A stretch of 45,917 nucleotides of DNA from Acidobacteriaceae bacterium (GTDB lineage Bacteria; Acidobacteriota; Terriglobia; Terriglobales; Acidobacteriaceae). The notes beneath the pieces were generated by a model. It made no database searches, was not told where the DNA came from, and saw nothing but the letters and a program-made list of their open reading frames with translations. A program made the position numbers and the translations under genes. Numbering within the stretch: the first letter of the stretch is position 1; each line of letters begins with the position of its first letter. Positions 8,320 to 15,642 of the stretch are shown here, piece by piece. The DNA lies in the NCBI GenBank assembly GCA_003151155.1, contig PLWX01000259.1, positions 1-45,917 of the forward strand. Direction: 5' to 3'.

Positions 8320-10359
8320 ATGTCGCGCTTCGCTCTTTTCTTAATCTTCTTTGCTGCCAGTTCGTTCGCGCAGAACTCCGAAGCCACCAAGGTCAAAGAA
8401 AACGATCCGCCCGCCGACGTTCCCGCGGCTGCCGTGCGCAGCACCTTCTTAATGATGGGCAATCGTGCCGGACAGCAAGCGGTGTGGAAGAGTGATGACG
8501 GCGTGACCCACGTGCTCTTCGAATTCAACGATCGCGGCCGCGGCCCCCGCACCGTCACCGACTATCGCATCAACTCCGACGGCGTTGTTGCTTCTGCCAC
8601 AACCCGTGGGCATGACTATCTGAAAGCTTCGTCCGACGAGGCTTTCTCGCGCAATGCCGACGGTTCCGCGACGTGGAAGAATCGCTCCGAGAACGGGCAT
8701 ACGAAAGACAATCGGCCATCCTTCTACACCGGCATGTTCAGCCCACCCGAAGAGACTGCGATGCTGGTTCGCACCGCGCTTGCCAACGGCGGTTCCATCG
8801 CTCTCCTCCCCGATGGCGAAGCCCATGTCAGGCGCATCGCCGAACGCTCGCTCGACGAAAACGGCAAACACGCCAAGTTAATTGAGTACTCCATCACCGG
8901 CCTCGATTTTTCGCCCAACTACCTGTGGCTCGATGAAGCCGGCAATTTCTTCGCCGGTGGTGAAACCTGGGCGATGTTGATCCGCGAAGGCTTCGAACCC
9001 GGCGCGCAGGTTCTCCTCGATGCCCAGAAGCAGGCCCAGGATGAACGCAACCACGACCTCGCTCACAAGCTCATGCATCACCCTAAGGGCGGTGCACTCA
9101 TCCGCAATGTCACGGTGTTCGATTCGATCAACGCCAAGCTGCTCCCCGAGCAGGATGTCCTCATCTCCGGCAACAAAATCGTCTCCGTAAAACCATCTTC
9201 GAAATCCGTCCTCACTGCGGATTCGACGGAGGTCATCGACGGTACCGGCAAGACCCTCATCCCCGGTCTCTGGGACATGCACGCTCACGTCTCCGGCAAC
9301 GATGGCCTGCTGAATCTCGCTGCCGGCGTCACCACCGTTCGCGACATGGCCAACGACATCGACGACCTCACCGCCCGCCGTCGCCGTATTGAGGGTGAAA
9401 TGGAAGTCGGCACCCGCATCATCGCCTGCGGTTTCATTGATGGTCCCGGTCCTTACCAGGGTCCTACCAAGATCCTCGCTTCCACCGAGAAGCAAGCCCG
9501 CGACTTCGTCGACATGTACGCCAAGCTCGGCTATCCGCAGATCAAGATCTACAGCTCCGTGAAGCCCGAACTCGTGCCCGCGATCATTGACGAAGCCCGC
9601 AAACATCACCAGCGTGTCAGCGGACACATCCCCGCCGGCATGACTGCCTCTCAGGCCGTCGAAGAGGGCTACAACGAAATCCAGCACGCCAACTTCCTCA
9701 TGCTGAATTTCATGCCCGACGTGAAGAACACCGAAACCACCGCCCGCTTTACCGAGGTCGCCAAGCGTGGTGCTGATCTCGATGTGAACGGCCAGCCGAT
9801 GCGCGATTTCATCACCCTGCTCAAGCAGAAACAAGTCGATCTCGACGTAACCCTGAACGTCTTCGAAGAAATGTTCACCGCCCGCTCCGGATCACCCTCC
9901 CCAACCTTTGCGCCAGTAGCCCACCGTCTCCCGCCGCAAGTTCTGCGCAGCTCCCTCAGCGTCGGTATGCCCATCCCCGACGGCATGGACCAGCGCTACA
10001 AAGATTCCTACGCCAACATGGAGCGCATGGTGAAGGTCCTCTATGACGCCGGCATCCCCATCGAATCGGGTACCGATGCCATTGCCGGCTTCGCCCTCGA
10101 CCGTGAACTCGAACTCCACCAGCACCTCGGCATCCGCCCAGCCCGCATCCTTCAGGACGCGACCCTCGGCGCCGCCCGCATCATGAGCAAAGACACTGAA
10201 CTGGGATCCATCACTCCCGGCAAACTGGCCGATGTTGTCCTCATCGAGGGCGACCCCACCCAGGACATCAGTGCCGTCCGCAAGACCAGGCTGGTGATCA
10301 AAGATGGCGTCCTCTATCGCCCTGACGAGATCGACCAGGAACTCGGCATCAAACCTTGA
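8320..10359 (+). CDS. Exported amidohydrolase-family enzyme
   Basis: A 679-residue protein with a signal peptide (ALFLIFFAASSFAQ). A family-specific N-terminal domain of about 240 residues precedes an amidohydrolase domain. That domain begins VTVFDSINAKLLPEQDVLISGNKI and has the metal-binding His-x-His at 321/323 (DMHAHVSG). The closing beta-strand region GSITPGKLADVVLIEGDP is typical of imidazolonepropionase- or prolidase-like members. The substrate cannot be told. The ATG follows AAGGACGGTGAC. Strong C-ending codon use makes the opposite strand open for long stretches, which is not a gene. Confidence 0.85.
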   Translation: MSRFALFLIFFAASSFAQNSEATKVKENDPPADVPAAAVRSTFLMMGNRAGQQAVWKSDDGVTHVLFEFNDRGRGPRTVTDYRINSDGVVASATTRGHDYLKASSDEAFSRNADGSATWKNRSENGHTKDNRPSFYTGMFSPPEETAMLVRTALANGGSIALLPDGEAHVRRIAERSLDENGKHAKLIEYSITGLDFSPNYLWLDEAGNFFAGGETWAMLIREGFEPGAQVLLDAQKQAQDERNHDLAHKLMHHPKGGALIRNVTVFDSINAKLLPEQDVLISGNKIVSVKPSSKSVLTADSTEVIDGTGKTLIPGLWDMHAHVSGNDGLLNLAAGVTTVRDMANDIDDLTARRRRIEGEMEVGTRIIACGFIDGPGPYQGPTKILASTEKQARDFVDMYAKLGYPQIKIYSSVKPELVPAIIDEARKHHQRVSGHIPAGMTASQAVEEGYNEIQHANFLMLNFMPDVKNTETTARFTEVAKRGADLDVNGQPMRDFITLLKQKQVDLDVTLNVFEEMFTARSGSPSPTFAPVAHRLPPQVLRSSLSVGMPIPDGMDQRYKDSYANMERMVKVLYDAGIPIESGTDAIAGFALDRELELHQHLGIRPARILQDATLGAARIMSKDTELGSITPGKLADVVLIEGDPTQDISAVRKTRLVIKDGVLYRPDEIDQELGIKP

Positions 10360-10683
10360 CGGAATGCGCACGCGCCACCGAGTGAGAGCACCGGGAGAAT
10401 CAGATCGGTAAACGAGCGTCATCCACCAGCGACCAAGCTCCCGGTCCACCCACCTCGCTACCCCTCAAACCCCCGCTCCGCCCGCCTCTCCGCCGATACC
10501 TTCTTGCCATCTCCAATTCGGGAATTCTGGAATCGAAATTTCCGCATGAAAGTATCAAAAATTCCAACGCACAAGGCTGGAACTCTGCTCCCGAAATCGA
10601 GTAGAATAAACCTAACTGGAACGAACCCCAAAGTACCTCATTAGGCGTTCTAAATTAAACATTTCTAAAGGAGTTATAGAGGC
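10360..10683. other. Intergenic region upstream of the DUF2934 gene
   Basis: No gene is seen in these 324 bases. The first part is very C-rich and the second part A/T-rich. A TAGAAT near 10602 could be a -10 element, but I find no convincing -35. The ribosome site AAAGGAG sits directly before the next gene. Confidence 0.4.
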
Positions 10684-10920
10684 ATGGCAAGAACGAAGAG
10701 CACCACTGCAACTGGCGAAAAGAAGACGACCACCCGCGCTAAGAAAACCGCCGTTCCCAGCAACGGCCACACGAACGGAAATGGTATAGAACTGGTAAAC
10801 ATCGAAGAGCGCATTCGCGTCCGCGCTTACGAGCTTTATGAAACCCGCGGCCGCCAGCATGGCGCCCATGAAAATGACTGGTACGCTGCCGAAGCTGAGC
10901 TTCGCAGCCACACCGCATAA
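10684..10920 (+). CDS. DUF2934 small basic protein
   Basis: A 78-residue protein with a Lys/Thr/Ala-rich tail of about 35 residues followed by a DUF2934 core: RVRAYELYETRGRQHGAHENDWYAAEAEL. This family is common in acidobacteria and proteobacteria and has no established function. The basic N-terminus resembles histone-like tails, so nucleic-acid binding is possible but unproven. The ATG has AAAGGAG about 10 bases upstream. Confidence 0.85.
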   Translation: MARTKSTTATGEKKTTTRAKKTAVPSNGHTNGNGIELVNIEERIRVRAYELYETRGRQHGAHENDWYAAEAELRSHTA

Positions 10921-11040
10921 AATCCGGCAATTCTCGATCAGAGCTGATTTAAAACGATTCATCCCGCGCTTTCGCTTCCGCGAAGAGTCGCCGGTGGGAT
11001 AGTATGGTGGCGCTGGAGTTCTGCGCGCCATCCTTATTCG

Positions 11041-11493
11041 ATGATGGGCCGGAAACTAGAGAATTTCGGCCCGAAGCGCGCCTCTGCGGCCTCGGAATCT
11101 CTTCACCGCTTCCGGAGTGCGCGTTTGAGTCAAGTCCTTCTTGTTGACGACAACCCCGTTCAACTGCAGATCCGCGAGACGATCCTTCGCAATGCCGGTT
11201 TCGCCGTAGCCATCGCCATCTCTGCCGAAGGTGCCTTGGTCTTACTACGCACCGCCGGCCATCACTTTGGCCTCGTGATTACCGACCACATCATGCCCGG
11301 AGCGAGCGGTGCCGATTTCGTCCGCCGCCTCCGCGCCAGCGGCGATCACATCCCCGTCATCGTGCTCAGCGGCCTGCCGGACGCCGAGATGGAATACGAA
11401 GGGTTGAACGTCGCCTTCCGCCTCAAGCCCCTTCCACCCTCCGAACTCATCGAACTCGTCCGCGAGTGGATGAAGGGCCAGAACGCCGCTTAG
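11041..11493 (+). CDS. Single-domain response regulator
   Basis: A CheY-like receiver without an output domain. VLLVDDN supplies the acidic pair, LVITDHIMPG the phospho-acceptor Asp, VLSGLP the Ser of switch 1, and FRLKPLPPSEL the conserved Lys. About 30 residues precede the first beta strand if the ATG at 11041 is used. A TTG just before SQVLLVDD with GGAG-like sequence upstream is an alternative start. No histidine kinase is adjacent. Its stop overlaps by 4 bases the stop of the convergent receiver protein. Confidence 0.82.
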   Translation: MMGRKLENFGPKRASAASESLHRFRSARLSQVLLVDDNPVQLQIRETILRNAGFAVAIAISAEGALVLLRTAGHHFGLVITDHIMPGASGADFVRRLRASGDHIPVIVLSGLPDAEMEYEGLNVAFRLKPLPPSELIELVREWMKGQNAA

Positions 11494-11921
11494 AGTGTCA
11501 TCGCTGCCCCGGCCATCGGCGCCGGTACATACGGCCCGATCCAAATACTTTCCTGCACTCGTTCTAATAATTCCAGAGGCGTAAACGGCTTCGGCAGCAG
11601 GTTCAGCCGGCTCAACCCCATCTCGCGCGCCAGCGGTTCCTGCGCGCCGTAAGGCGTGATCCACAGCACTGGGATCCCCGCGATTCCTGCCGAATACTGC
11701 AACAGATGCCGCATCTGGCGCGTCAGCCCGTCGATTCCGCAATCCACGATCAGGCACCCCACCTTGGGCTTCCGCATCAACTCCAAGCCCACTTCAATCT
11801 CTTTCGTTGACAGTACCTCGCAGTCTGGATTCCCCAGCACCGCACGCACCGTCAGCTCCGACTTCCGGTCCTCCGCAATCAACACGACGCGTTGCATCAC
11901 AACCTCCGGCAGTACTCGCAT
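11490..11921 (-). CDS. Receiver-like single-domain protein
   Basis: A 143-residue CheY-type fold. VVLIAEDRKSE is at the first strand, LIVDCGIDG carries the likely phospho-acceptor Asp, ITPYG stands at the switch strand, and NLLPKPFTPLEL carries the Lys. Two ATG codons each have a good ribosome site: 11921 after AAGGAGCACAG and 11897 after GGAGGTTGTG. The second starts immediately before the first strand. It is convergent with the receiver gene at 11041, and the partner kinase is not visible. Confidence 0.75.
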   Translation of the reverse strand: MRVLPEVVMQRVVLIAEDRKSELTVRAVLGNPDCEVLSTKEIEVGLELMRKPKVGCLIVDCGIDGLTRQMRHLLQYSAGIAGIPVLWITPYGAQEPLAREMGLSRLNLLPKPFTPLELLERVQESIWIGPYVPAPMAGAAMTL

Positions 11922-12146
11922 CTGTGCTCCTTCCTTGCGAACGGCTTGCCAATGGGTCTAAGAAATACATCGCACCACAAAAATCCTGACCCACCGCTGT
12001 ACCAATTTGACCCGCTTTTGCTGTTTCCCCGGAATTCCGCCTTCGTGGATACCTATCCCACCATTTGCGCCCCGCTTTCCTCCACCAAACATTGCTGCTG
12101 AAGCCGGTTATGCGCGACAATAGGCGAAACCCTGGTGTTCTCAACA

Positions 12147-12187
12147 GCTAAGTTGTTGCGGGATTGGCTAAGTTGTTGCGGGATTGG
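12147..12187 (+). repeat. Perfect tandem duplication, 20-base period, upstream of ccmF
   Basis: The unit GCTAAGTTGTTGCGGGATTG occurs twice head to tail at 12147-12166 and 12167-12186, ending 14 bases before the ccmF ATG. It lies in the leader and leaves little room between promoter and start. Confidence 0.85.
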
Positions 12188-12200
12188 ACGCACTGAATCC

Positions 12201-14225
12201 ATGCCACAGATCGGTAGTTTCTCGTTATTGCTGGCGCTGGCGCTCGCCGTCTATTCGTTTCTGATCGGTGCCCTCGCGCTTTATCGCAAAGATGAGCTGC
12301 TCTCGGAAACCGCTCGCCGCGCCGGGATTGCCTGCTGGGTAGCCGTCGTCGCGGCTGCTGCCGCCCTCGTCGTCGCCGCTCTCGGCAACGACTTCTCGCT
12401 GGCGTACATCATGCACCACAGCAACCGCGCCCTCCCCACGCCTTATAAGTTCGCCGCTCTCTGGTCCGGACAGGAAGGCTCTCTACTCTTCTGGGCGCTG
12501 TTGCTCTCTACCTACGGTTTCGTTCTGCGCGTGCGTCACAAGGTCGATGTCCAACTGACCGCCTACGCCTCCGTCGTCATCGCTGCCGTTCAGGTCTTCT
12601 TTTTAATGCTCGTGAATTTTGCGGCGCATCCCTTCGCCATCGTCACCGGCACCATTCCTGCCGACGGCAACGGCCTCAACCCGCTCCTGCAATATCCCGA
12701 GATGGTCATCCATCCGCCGATGCTTTATCTCGGCTACGTCGGCGTCACCGTGCCCTTCGCCTTCGCTCTCTCAGCGTTGATCATGAAATATCCCGGCGAG
12801 AAGTGGATCCAGATCACCCGCCGCTGGACGATGGTCACCTGGCTCTTCCTCACCTGTGGCATTTTCCTCGGCATGCACTGGGCCTATTCGGTCCTCGGCT
12901 GGGGCGGTTACTGGGGATGGGATCCGGTCGAAAACGCCTCGCTCCTTCCATGGCTCACCGGTACCGCCTTCCTGCATTCCGTCATGATGCAGGAGAAGCG
13001 CGGCATGATGAAGATGTGGAACATGTGGCTCATCTTCACCACTTTCTTCCTCGCCATCTTCGGAACCTTCCTCACCCGCAGCGGTGTCGTCAGTTCTGTC
13101 CACGCCTTCGCGCAGTCCGGCATCGGCATCTGGTTTGTCTGGTTCCTCGCGCTCACCGCCGCTACCTGCATCGCGTTCTTCGTGATGAACTACAAGCACC
13201 TCAAGACGGAGAACCATCTTGAGTCGCTGGTCTCCCGGGAATCCAGTTTCCTCTTCAACAACCTTTTATTACTGGTCTCCTGCTTCGCCGTTCTCTGGGG
13301 CACATTATTCCCGGTCATCTCCGAAGCCGTCACTGGATCGAAGGTCACCGTCGGCGCGCCCTTCTTCAATCGCGTCAATGTTCCGATCGGCATGTTCCTG
13401 CTGCTGCTCACCGGTATTGGACCATTGCTCGCGTGGCGCAAGTCTTCGCTTGACGCGCTGCGACGCAATTTCTTGATTCCCACCGTCATCACCTTCGTCA
13501 CCATCCTGGTGCTCATTGCGATGGGCATGCGGCCCTGGCAGGAAGAAGTTTCCGGCCTCTACTCGTTGATGGGCGTCGCCCTTTCGGTCTTCGTCATCGC
13601 CACCGTCGCCTCCGAGTTCTATCGCGGCGGACGCGTCATCTCCAGCAAGCAGCACACCAACGTCTTCGCCGGCATGGTGCAACTCACCCGCCGCAACACC
13701 CGCCGTTACGGTGGCTACATCGTGCACCTCGGCGTGGTGATCATCGTCATCGGCTTCTGCGGCTCGGCCTTCAACCAGGACAAAGAGCAGGAACTCGCCA
13801 ATGGTCAATCCATGTCCATCGGCTCCTACACCCTGACCAGCCGTCTCTCCACCCAGGACGACAACCCCAACTACGAGAGCGAAGCCGCTGTCGTTGACAT
13901 CTACAAAAACGGCCGTCAGATTGACACCCTCTATCCCGAGCGCCGCGTCTATCACGCTACCAATCAGCCTGCGACCATGGTCGCCAATCGTTCCACCCTG
14001 CGTGAAGATCTCTACGTCGTTTACGCCGGATCGTCGGAAACCGGTCACCCGATTCTTAAGGTCCACCTCAACCCGCTTGTCATCTGGATTTGGATTGGCG
14101 TCTGGTTCATCATCGCCGGAACCGGGATCGCACTCGTCCCCAACATGCAAACCGTCCGCGTGATGGCGCCCGTCCGCGTTACCGAAGCTCTACCCGGTGG
14201 ACGCACCGCCGGAGCAGGGGACTGA
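12201..14225 (+). CDS. ccmF: CcmF/CcsA-type cytochrome c heme lyase
   Basis: A 674-residue polytopic membrane protein with the heme-binding WGGYWGWDPVENASLLPWL signature and the family's following segments (GTFLTRSGVVSSVHAF). CcmF receives heme from CcmE and attaches it to apocytochrome c in the periplasm with CcmH. I start at the ATG at 12201 (MPQIGSFSLL), directly before the first membrane helix; an upstream ATG in frame would add 22 non-hydrophobic residues coded by the tandem duplication. It opens a plus-strand operon: ccmH begins one base after its stop, and two further genes follow. Confidence 0.92.
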   Translation: MPQIGSFSLLLALALAVYSFLIGALALYRKDELLSETARRAGIACWVAVVAAAAALVVAALGNDFSLAYIMHHSNRALPTPYKFAALWSGQEGSLLFWALLLSTYGFVLRVRHKVDVQLTAYASVVIAAVQVFFLMLVNFAAHPFAIVTGTIPADGNGLNPLLQYPEMVIHPPMLYLGYVGVTVPFAFALSALIMKYPGEKWIQITRRWTMVTWLFLTCGIFLGMHWAYSVLGWGGYWGWDPVENASLLPWLTGTAFLHSVMMQEKRGMMKMWNMWLIFTTFFLAIFGTFLTRSGVVSSVHAFAQSGIGIWFVWFLALTAATCIAFFVMNYKHLKTENHLESLVSRESSFLFNNLLLLVSCFAVLWGTLFPVISEAVTGSKVTVGAPFFNRVNVPIGMFLLLLTGIGPLLAWRKSSLDALRRNFLIPTVITFVTILVLIAMGMRPWQEEVSGLYSLMGVALSVFVIATVASEFYRGGRVISSKQHTNVFAGMVQLTRRNTRRYGGYIVHLGVVIIVIGFCGSAFNQDKEQELANGQSMSIGSYTLTSRLSTQDDNPNYESEAAVVDIYKNGRQIDTLYPERRVYHATNQPATMVANRSTLREDLYVVYAGSSETGHPILKVHLNPLVIWIWIGVWFIIAGTGIALVPNMQTVRVMAPVRVTEALPGGRTAGAGD

Positions 14226-14226
14226 T

Positions 14227-14799
14227 ATGAGCTTTCTTTCCAAACCGTGGTTCCGAACCGTGGGTACTTGTGATGTGGGTGCCCCACCCTTCTCCGAAGG
14301 AGAGGGTGGGTCGCGACGCCGCTCGCACTACCGTTCACGCCGTGCCTTGCAACTTCTCGTCCTCGCCCTGGCCATCCCGTTTCTCGCCGGCGCCAGCAAC
14401 GACGAAGCCCGCTTCAACGACATCGGCCACAAGATGATGTGCTCCTGCGGATGCTCGCAGATCCTCCTCGAATGCAATCACGTCGGCTGCACCCAGTCCG
14501 ACAAGATGCGCAACCAACTTGCCGCTGCCGTGCAGCGCGGTGACAATGACGACCTGATCCTCTCCACCTTCGTCGGCACCTACGGCCCCGCCATCCTCGC
14601 CGCCCCCATCCGCGGCGGCTTCGATCGCGTAGCCTGGATCATGCCCTTTCTCGTTTTCGTCCTCGCCACCGGCGTTGCGGTGTGGATCATACGAATCTGG
14701 AAATCGCGCCCTTCCGTTGTCGCCGCCGCCAGCGCGCCAGCCGTTACCCCAGAACTCGATCGCTTCCGCGATCAGGCTCGCAAGGAGACCGAACTGTGA
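14227..14799 (+). CDS. ccmH: CcmH-type cytochrome c maturation protein with repeat-encoded N-terminus
   Basis: A 190-residue protein. The thiol motif region KMMCSCGCSQILLECNH matches the redox site of CcmH, which keeps apocytochrome cysteines reduced for heme attachment. A signal-type hydrophobic stretch is at about 40-55 and a C-terminal membrane helix near 140-160. The first 35 residues are unusual: codons 17-29 are written by a palindromic repeat (14277-14312) of a family found elsewhere in the window between genes. No ATG occurs between the repeat and the signal sequence, so either the repeat is translated or a non-ATG start downstream is used. Confidence 0.88.
   Translation: MSFLSKPWFRTVGTCDVGAPPFSEGEGGSRRRSHYRSRRALQLLVLALAIPFLAGASNDEARFNDIGHKMMCSCGCSQILLECNHVGCTQSDKMRNQLAAAVQRGDNDDLILSTFVGTYGPAILAAPIRGGFDRVAWIMPFLVFVLATGVAVWIIRIWKSRPSVVAAASAPAVTPELDRFRDQARKETEL
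14277..14312 (+). repeat. Palindromic repeat family A, copy 1 (inside ccmH)
   Basis: GGGTGCCCCACCC, then an inner stem TTCTCC-GAA-GGAGA, then GGGTGGGTC. The framing halves match, in reverse orientation, the intergenic copies at 30890, 33950 and 38522. It lies in frame within the N-terminal part of ccmH and adds no stop codon. Confidence 0.7.
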
Positions 14800-15146
14800 T
14801 TCCACAACTCGCATTCTTCGAGACCAATGGCGACGGCACCGTCTTCATCCTTTTCGGATGCTTCCTCTTCGCGCTCTCGCTCTTCATCTACGTCTTCTAT
14901 CAGCCCGGCGCGGTGCTCCGCTCCCCGGTCAAGACTCGTCTCTCGTATCTCGAGGAGCGCAAGGAAGCGGTATACGAAAACCTCCGCGACCTCAGCTTCG
15001 AGCACAATGCCGGAAAGTTGAGCGATGAAGATTACGAACAACAGCGCCAAGGTCTGGAAAGCGAAGCCGCTGTCATCCTTGCCGAAATGGACAGCATCCA
15101 ACGCGCGCCGAACATCGCTTCGAGATCAAAGCCGAAAAAAGCCTGA
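14796..15146 (+). CDS. CcmI-like small membrane protein
   Basis: A 116-residue protein starting at a GTG that overlaps the ccmH TGA as GTGA, so translation is probably coupled. One membrane helix at about 14-38 (FILFGCFLFALSLFIYVFY) is followed by a soluble helical part: YLEERKEAVYENLRDLSFEHNAGKLSDEDY. That pattern, an early membrane helix then L..ERK..L..L.FE...GKLS..DY, is the one seen in the N-terminal part of CcmI, which presents apocytochrome to the heme lyase. TPR repeats of full-length CcmI are absent. The context supports a cytochrome c maturation role. Confidence 0.8.
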   Translation: MIPQLAFFETNGDGTVFILFGCFLFALSLFIYVFYQPGAVLRSPVKTRLSYLEERKEAVYENLRDLSFEHNAGKLSDEDYEQQRQGLESEAAVILAEMDSIQRAPNIASRSKPKKA

Positions 15147-15245
15147 GCCTCCACGTGGTAGCACAGCGTGATGCTCGACATTTTGTATTGGCTTCAAGAA
15201 TCCAGTCCGCGTAGCGACGGATTGTACGAATCGCGTTGAGAACCC

Positions 15246-15330
15246 AGTCCGCGCAGCGGACGGAACGAAATAGCCCACCACGTGAGTGGTGGGGAAGGAA
15301 AAGGACGTCGATTGAGTCCCTTCAGGGACG
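15246..15330 (-). repeat. Three-hairpin repeat family B, copy 1
   Basis: Read on the minus strand it has three hairpins in order: GTCCCTGAAGGGAC, then CCCACCACTCACGTGGTGGG followed by CTATTTCGTTCCGT, then GTCCGCTGCGCGGAC. The copy at 44259-44342 has the same order and the same spacer, CTATTTCATTCCGT, with different but still pairing stems. A further half copy of the third hairpin lies just upstream at about 15196-15222. Confidence 0.75.
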
Positions 15331-15589
15331 ACATTAGGCACACAAAATAGCTGTCAAGTCACAAATTCCCGCGTTTTTCGTATAACCCGCGGGTCTTAAA
15401 CGAGATAAAAGTCTCAGGAAAGTGTCCGGTTTACCCGTCTCCGCTTGGTATTCTAAGGATAGAGAGAATGAAATCCAGACACGCACCTCAGCTAACTGTA
15501 TTGTTTTCTATATTTTGATATCTAACTCCCATGGATTGAATATTTTAGCGGAATCTTCCCGCTAACCTATTCATTCCAAAGGATCGACC

Positions 15590-15621
15590 GGGAGGGGGAG
15601 GGGGAGGGGTACCCCACCCCC
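15590..15621 (+). promoter_or_regulatory. G-quadruplex motif overlapping a GGGG/CCCC hairpin in a 5' leader
   Basis: Four G-runs of 3, 5, 5 and 4 bases, each separated by a single A, occupy 15590-15609. The bases at 15611-15621 (ACCCCACCCCC) are complementary to the last two runs. The RNA could therefore form either a quadruplex or a hairpin, 10-20 bases ahead of the ribosome site AGAAGG of the gene at 15643. Confidence 0.6.
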
Positions 15622-15642
15622 AAGTTCAGAAAGAAGGCTACG

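Larger units (their letters stand above)
15147..15642 (+). other. Intergenic region with a three-hairpin repeat and a G-rich leader
   Basis: No gene is seen. From 15190 to 15330 it carries repeats (family B copy and a partial extra hairpin). From about 15350 to 15560 the sequence turns A/T-rich and probably holds a promoter. A hairpin TTAGCGG/CCGCTAA lies at 15545-15565. The last 55 bases before the next gene contain four G-runs and a C-rich complement, listed separately. Confidence 0.55.

Noticed and set aside
8878..9834. 318-residue minus-strand frame opposite the amidohydrolase
   Set aside because: Val/Asp/Gly/Glu-rich mirror of a C-ending codon gene; no motif and no ribosome site.
13305..14150. 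281-residue minus-strand frame inside ccmF
   Set aside because: Composition is a mirror of ccmF codons and no domain is visible, while ccmF is well supported.
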